DNA of 64,000 bases from an uncultured Erysipelotrichaceae bacterium. Its GTDB lineage: Bacteria; Bacillota_I; Bacilli_A; Erysipelotrichales; Erysipelotrichaceae. Both the position numbers and the translations under genes were made by a program. Positions within the stretch are counted from its first letter, which is position 1; each line of letters starts with the position of its first letter. A model generated the notes under the pieces. That model saw only the letters and a program-made list of their open reading frames with translations. It did no database searches and had not been told where the DNA came from. The stretch is taken from the NCBI GenBank assembly GCA_902766005.1, contig CACXCB010000323.1, forward strand, positions 1-64,000, given 5' to 3'. Shown one piece after another: positions 60,220 through 64,000 of the stretch.

Positions 60220-63200
60220 ATGCTTCAAATCAAAGATATATCAAAAGAATATCGCACGGGAAGCCTGGTTCAGAAAGCACTGGACCATGTTTCTTTGAAT
60301 TTGAGGGATAATGAGTTTGTCGCAATTCTCGGACCCAGCGGATCCGGAAAGACAACACTTTTAAATATTATCGGCGGTCTTGACCGGTATGACAGCGGAG
60401 ATCTGATTATCAATGGTGTTTCCACCAGGAAATACAAGGATCGTGACTGGGATTCCTACAGAAACCATACAATCGGTTTTGTCTTTCAAAGCTATAACCT
60501 GATTCCTCATCAGACCGTTTTGGCCAATGTCGAACTGGCTTTGACCATCGGCGGCATTTCCAGGGCGGAAAGAAAAAGAAGAGCACAAGAGGCATTAAAG
60601 CAGGTTGGCCTGGGTGATCAGATGCACAAGAAACCTGCACAGATGTCCGGCGGACAGATGCAGAGAGTCGCCATTGCAAGAGCGTTGGTCAATGATCCCG
60701 ATATTCTTCTTACCGATGAGCCTACAGGTGCTCTTGACAGTGAAACAAGCGTACAGGTCATGGATCTTTTAAAAGCGGTGGCAAAGGACAGGCTGGTTGT
60801 CATGGTTACCCATAACCCGGAACTTGCGGAACGGTATGCCACAAGAATCGTGCGCTTGAAAGACGGTGTGATCCGTTCGGATACGGATCCGTTTGATGTG
60901 GAAGAAACGGACATACCCGAACACAGAAATCTCGGCAAGGCATCCATGTCTTTCCTGACGGCTTTATCCCTGTCCTTCAACAACCTCAGGACCAAGCTTG
61001 CCAGAACCGTTCTTGTTGCTTTTGCCGGATCTATCGGCATTATCGGCATCGCTTTGATCCTGTCATTATCGAATGGTGTTAACCGTTATATTCATGATGT
61101 TGAAGAAGATACGCTGAGCGAGTATCCCCTCGCCATTCAAAGTGCAAGCTTTGATCTTTCTTCCTTCTTTGAACCGATGGGGCAGGTGGATGAAGAAAAC
61201 AGCGATAAAGTGCAGGAGATGCGTGTTGCTTCTTCCATGTTCACCAACACATCCTCCAACGACCTGAAGTCCTTAAAGAAGTATTTTGATACCGATGGCA
61301 AGGTCGTGAATACCTATGCCAAGGCAATTGAATATACCTATAACCTGTCTCCGCAGATTTATACGAATTTTAACGGGAAGGTAAGACAGGTTAATCCGGA
61401 TCAGACCTTTTCTGCGATGGGTTTTTCCACTTCTTCCTCTAACAGTATGATGTCCTTTATGACAAGTACGGATCTGTTCTATGCCTTGCCCAGAGAAAAA
61501 GCTCTGTATGAGGAACAGTATGATATCAAGGCGGGAAGATGGCCTGAAAAATATAATGAGCTTGTTCTGGTTGTTTCACCACTTGGAAAAGTCAATGATC
61601 TGACTTTATATGCCATGGGATTAAAAGACAGCGATGAACTGGATGCGATGATTGATGCCTTCTCGCGTAATGAAGACGTCGGTGAAGATGACAGTGCTTT
61701 GCAGGTATTTGATTATGAAGATTTTATCGGTATTACCTTTAAGCTGATCAATGCCAGCGATTATTATGTCTATGATGCAAACTACAACATCTATACCGAT
61801 AAGTCACAGGATGTCACCTTTATGAGGAATCTTGTAAACAACGGCGAGGATCTTACCATTGTCGGCGTTGTAAAGCAAAAGGAGGATGCCAATGCAGCCA
61901 TGCTGGAAAGGGGCCTCCATTATCCGGCAGAACTTCTGGATCATGTTCTGGAAAATGCCTTAAACAGCGAGCTTGTGCAGAAGCAGCTTGCTTCCGATGA
62001 TGTCAATGTCATCACAAACAAGAAGTTCGGCGAAGAGGATGAAGGAAATGACTTTGACATGACATCACTGTTTACCGTTGATGAAGATGCCATGCAGAAA
62101 GCTTTTTCGTTTGACACTTCTGCATTGAATATGGATTTTTCCTCCATGGACATGTCCAACCTGGATTTCGGATCACTTTTGAATCCTTCCGATTTGCAGC
62201 TGTCTGCTCCCGATCTTGATTTCAGCAGCTTGTTGTCCTCGATCAAATTCAATATTGCCCAAGAGGATATGCAGGAATTGTTTTCCACTCTGTTAAACGG
62301 ATATTTGGAATATTCTTCTCAAGATCCTTCCACGGATTATCAGAAGCTTCCCGAGTCCCTGCAGAAATACCTGGAAACGGATGAAGCAAAAGGATTGCTG
62401 TTGAAAGATGTACAGGAGATCTGGAATGCCAGTGCTGTCTCCTCCATTACACAGGAAGATGTGACGGCAGTGATTGCAAAGGCTTTCTCGGGTTTTCAGG
62501 AATATGCCGAACAGAACAATTTTGATGATGCATCAAAGCTGAATGAATATATTCAGGCATATCTTGCCACCGAGGAATTTCAGAATCTGGCTAATGAAGC
62601 TGTAAATGATCTTGTGCAAAAGATCATGACAACAACAATGACACAGGAAGATGTGGAAAAGATGGCGAATGACCTGCTGGAAAGCTATACCGGTTTTGCA
62701 AACGAAAATGCTTATCCGGACCTCACAAAGCTATCGGATTCCTTTGCTTCCTATATGGATCAGGAAACGACAAAGAAAGTCCTTATGGATGGGGTGACGA
62801 AAGCTGTCGACACATCGGAGCTTGAAAGCAAAGTAACAGAGATGATCGGCTCCTATTCAAAGACGATGACGGAACAGATCACAAAGATGATTACCAATGC
62901 GATGACATCCTTTGCCCAACAGATTTCCGAAAGCATTCAGAGTGGCATGAAAAAAGCTTTTGCGAATATCGGCAATGCATTCTCCTTTGATGCCAATGCA
63001 TTTTCAAGCGCAATTCATGTAGAGATGAATGAGGAAGAGCTCAGCGAATTATTTGCTTCCCTGATGTCGAAAGACAGATCTTCCTATGAAAGCAATCTGC
63101 GCAGGCTGGGTTATGCCGATCTTGAAAATCCTTCCATGATCACGATCTATCCGGTTGATTTCGAAGGAAAGACGGAGATCAAAAACATTCTCAGTGAATA

Positions 63201-63705
63201 CAATGAAAGAATGCAGGAGAATGGGGAAGAGGAGAAGATCATCAATTATACCGATATTGTCGGCACAATGATGTCATCCGTTACGGATATTATCAACGCA
63301 ATCAGTTATGTGCTTGTGGCCTTCGTTGCCATCTCCTTAGTGGTATCTTCAATCATGATCGGTGTTATTACCTATATCTCCGTATTGGAGCGAAAAAAGG
63401 AAATCGGCATCTTGCGTGCAATCGGCGCTTCCAAGAGAAATATCTCCGAAGTTTTCAACGCCGAGACATTCATCATCGGTATTCTTGCCGGCCTGTTCGG
63501 TGTTGTCATATCCCTTCTGCTGCTGATACCGGGCAACTATATTATTCATTCCCTGACAGGGCATACGGATATTAATGCTGCTTTGCCGTTTGCGGCAGGG
63601 GTAGCGCTGGTCACTTTGAGTGTCATTCTGACATTGATCGGCGGAATTATACCTTCACGAAAAGCAGCAAAGAGCGATCCTGTAGAGGCTTTGCGTACGG
63701 AGTAA
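60220..63705 (+). CDS. ABC ATPase-FtsX permease fusion with giant extracellular domain
   Basis: 1161 residues. ATPase 1-225: ILGPSGSGKTTLLN, MSGGQMQRVAIARAL, DILLTDEPTGALD, MacB/LolD-like. The FtsX-type permease has one helix at about 265-285, then roughly 740 extracellular residues, then three helices in the last 140 with ISVLERKKEIGILRAIGASK and PVEALRTE. Four helices make it a type VII (mechanotransmission) ABC protein. The extracellular part holds Ser/Asp/Leu-rich stretches (MDFSSMDMSNLDFGSLL) and three 64-residue helical repeats at 677-868. It directly follows the radical SAM gene with GAGGTGAA. Confidence 0.92.
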   Translation: MLQIKDISKEYRTGSLVQKALDHVSLNLRDNEFVAILGPSGSGKTTLLNIIGGLDRYDSGDLIINGVSTRKYKDRDWDSYRNHTIGFVFQSYNLIPHQTVLANVELALTIGGISRAERKRRAQEALKQVGLGDQMHKKPAQMSGGQMQRVAIARALVNDPDILLTDEPTGALDSETSVQVMDLLKAVAKDRLVVMVTHNPELAERYATRIVRLKDGVIRSDTDPFDVEETDIPEHRNLGKASMSFLTALSLSFNNLRTKLARTVLVAFAGSIGIIGIALILSLSNGVNRYIHDVEEDTLSEYPLAIQSASFDLSSFFEPMGQVDEENSDKVQEMRVASSMFTNTSSNDLKSLKKYFDTDGKVVNTYAKAIEYTYNLSPQIYTNFNGKVRQVNPDQTFSAMGFSTSSSNSMMSFMTSTDLFYALPREKALYEEQYDIKAGRWPEKYNELVLVVSPLGKVNDLTLYAMGLKDSDELDAMIDAFSRNEDVGEDDSALQVFDYEDFIGITFKLINASDYYVYDANYNIYTDKSQDVTFMRNLVNNGEDLTIVGVVKQKEDANAAMLERGLHYPAELLDHVLENALNSELVQKQLASDDVNVITNKKFGEEDEGNDFDMTSLFTVDEDAMQKAFSFDTSALNMDFSSMDMSNLDFGSLLNPSDLQLSAPDLDFSSLLSSIKFNIAQEDMQELFSTLLNGYLEYSSQDPSTDYQKLPESLQKYLETDEAKGLLLKDVQEIWNASAVSSITQEDVTAVIAKAFSGFQEYAEQNNFDDASKLNEYIQAYLATEEFQNLANEAVNDLVQKIMTTTMTQEDVEKMANDLLESYTGFANENAYPDLTKLSDSFASYMDQETTKKVLMDGVTKAVDTSELESKVTEMIGSYSKTMTEQITKMITNAMTSFAQQISESIQSGMKKAFANIGNAFSFDANAFSSAIHVEMNEEELSELFASLMSKDRSSYESNLRRLGYADLENPSMITIYPVDFEGKTEIKNILSEYNERMQENGEEEKIINYTDIVGTMMSSVTDIINAISYVLVAFVAISLVVSSIMIGVITYISVLERKKEIGILRAIGASKRNISEVFNAETFIIGILAGLFGVVISLLLLIPGNYIIHSLTGHTDINAALPFAAGVALVTLSVILTLIGGIIPSRKAAKSDPVEALRTE
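62248..62823 (+). repeat. Three 192-nt coding repeats in the ABC extracellular domain
   Basis: The Gln-Glu/Asp pair of the motif IAQEDMQELF, ITQEDVTAVI and MTQEDVEKMA recurs at exactly 192-nt spacing (62260, 62452, 62644). Each 64-residue unit continues with an aromatic helix (GYLEYSS, GFQEYAE, SYTGFAN), a KL motif and a second helix ending KDVQEI, EAVNDLV or DGVTKAV. DNA identity between copies is low, so the duplication is old. Confidence 0.75.
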
Positions 63706-63733
63706 AACAATATATAAATCCATGATTCTGTTG

Positions 63734-63758
63734 AAAGAGGAAGCATTTCCTCTTTTTT
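63734..63758 (+). terminator. Terminator of the radical SAM/ABC operon
   Basis: AAAGAGGAA and TTCCTCTTT around GCAT, followed by further T. Confidence 0.8.
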
Positions 63759-63803
63759 ATTGAGTCTTGTTTTGATAAGATATTACAGAAGAGGTAAGAG
63801 ATT

Positions 63804-64000
63804 ATGATGATTGATAGACTGAACAAGAGCCTTCATGAGAATGCACCAACCACAAAAAGCTACGTGATGACGGAGTTTATTTGTGAGCATCTGTTTGACA
63901 TTCCTTCATGGACAATCAAAGAACTGGCTTCTCAATGTGATGTATCCGAAAAGGAAATGAAAGAACACATCAAAGGACTTGGTTACGAAGACTACAACAG
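63804..64000 (+). CDS. RpiR/MurR-type regulator, N-terminal part
   Basis: 65 codons before the right edge. The translation (MIDRLNKSLHENAPTTKSY, then EFICEHLFDIPSWTIKELAS and CDVSEKEMKEHIKGLGY) matches the N-terminal helix-turn-helix of RpiR-family regulators, which usually carry a C-terminal sugar-isomerase (SIS) domain, outside the window. AAGAGGTAAGAG precedes two ATGs (63804, 63807). It likely controls sugar or amino-sugar genes to the right, which is inference. Confidence 0.75.
   Translation, partial: MMIDRLNKSLHENAPTTKSYVMTEFICEHLFDIPSWTIKELASQCDVSEKEMKEHIKGLGYEDYN

Overview
The window is a moderately A+T-rich bacterial chromosome segment, almost fully coding, with genes on both strands. 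The gene set (CIRCE-controlled small heat-shock genes, cdaA-cdaR, TelA, choline-binding-type cell-wall repeats, RarA, YolD with a Y-family polymerase, an OmpR-type two-component system, AzlCD, no outer-membrane genes) points to a Gram-positive anaerobe of the Bacillota. An Erysipelotrichia-like or clostridial gut or oral commensal is my best guess, but that is inference. I saw no phage, transposase, plasmid gene or CRISPR array.

Layout. 1-10.3 kb: start of a phospho-beta-glucosidase gene, rarA, a DUF937 protein, a divergent acetyltransferase/macro-domain pair, a membrane diguanylate cyclase, a very large receiver-EAL-PAS-GGDEF protein cut by an in-frame TAA, then a cupin and an iron alcohol dehydrogenase. 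10.4-21.8 kb: LysR regulator, a first metY-type gene, an esterase/ROK kinase/Pif1-like helicase/DUF1858 operon, a MATE transporter, HAD phosphatase, prolyl-tRNA editing protein, tRNA-Glu and tRNA-Trp, and a second metY-type gene cut by an in-frame TAG next to metA. 21.8-24.2 kb: XRE regulator, Y-family polymerase and YolD in one minus-strand operon. 24.2-29.9 kb: a bacteriocin-type export cassette (short HlyD-like protein, C39 peptidase-ABC, second ABC) ending in a small precursor gene with two tandem double-glycine leaders. 29.9-37.4 kb: sugar nucleotidyltransferase, choline-binding-repeat protein, membrane-anchored lysozyme, TelA, a phosphodiesterase-family protein and a tocopherol-cyclase-like protein. 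37.4-43.6 kb: two Hsp20 genes, a PadR/DUF1700-DUF4097 pair, AzlCD, M24 peptidase and lactonase. 43.6-51.9 kb: c-di-AMP genes cdaA-cdaR, then a five-gene operon of two-component system, hydrolase, membrane MurF-like ligase and asparaginase-family enzyme. 51.9-64 kb: a flavin/iron-sulfur redox pair, small membrane proteins, class IV aminotransferase plus isoaspartyl dipeptidase, a lipoprotein, a radical SAM enzyme coupled to a giant ABC transporter, and the start of an RpiR-type regulator.

How the parts work together. MetA carries the glutamate that specifies acetyl-CoA, so it should make O-acetylhomoserine for the MetY-type enzymes. The export cassette and its precursor are a self-contained peptide secretion unit with no modification enzyme. 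Two cyclic-dinucleotide pathways are present (c-di-GMP near 4-9 kb, c-di-AMP near 44 kb).

Most notable signals: the tandem-leader precursor with a CxxC-histidine core; a recurrent extended -10 promoter placed 6 or 7 bases from start codons that lack a Shine-Dalgarno sequence, suggesting leaderless mRNAs; two isolated nonsense codons in otherwise intact genes; and a three-fold 192-nt repeat in the extracellular part of the giant ABC transporter.
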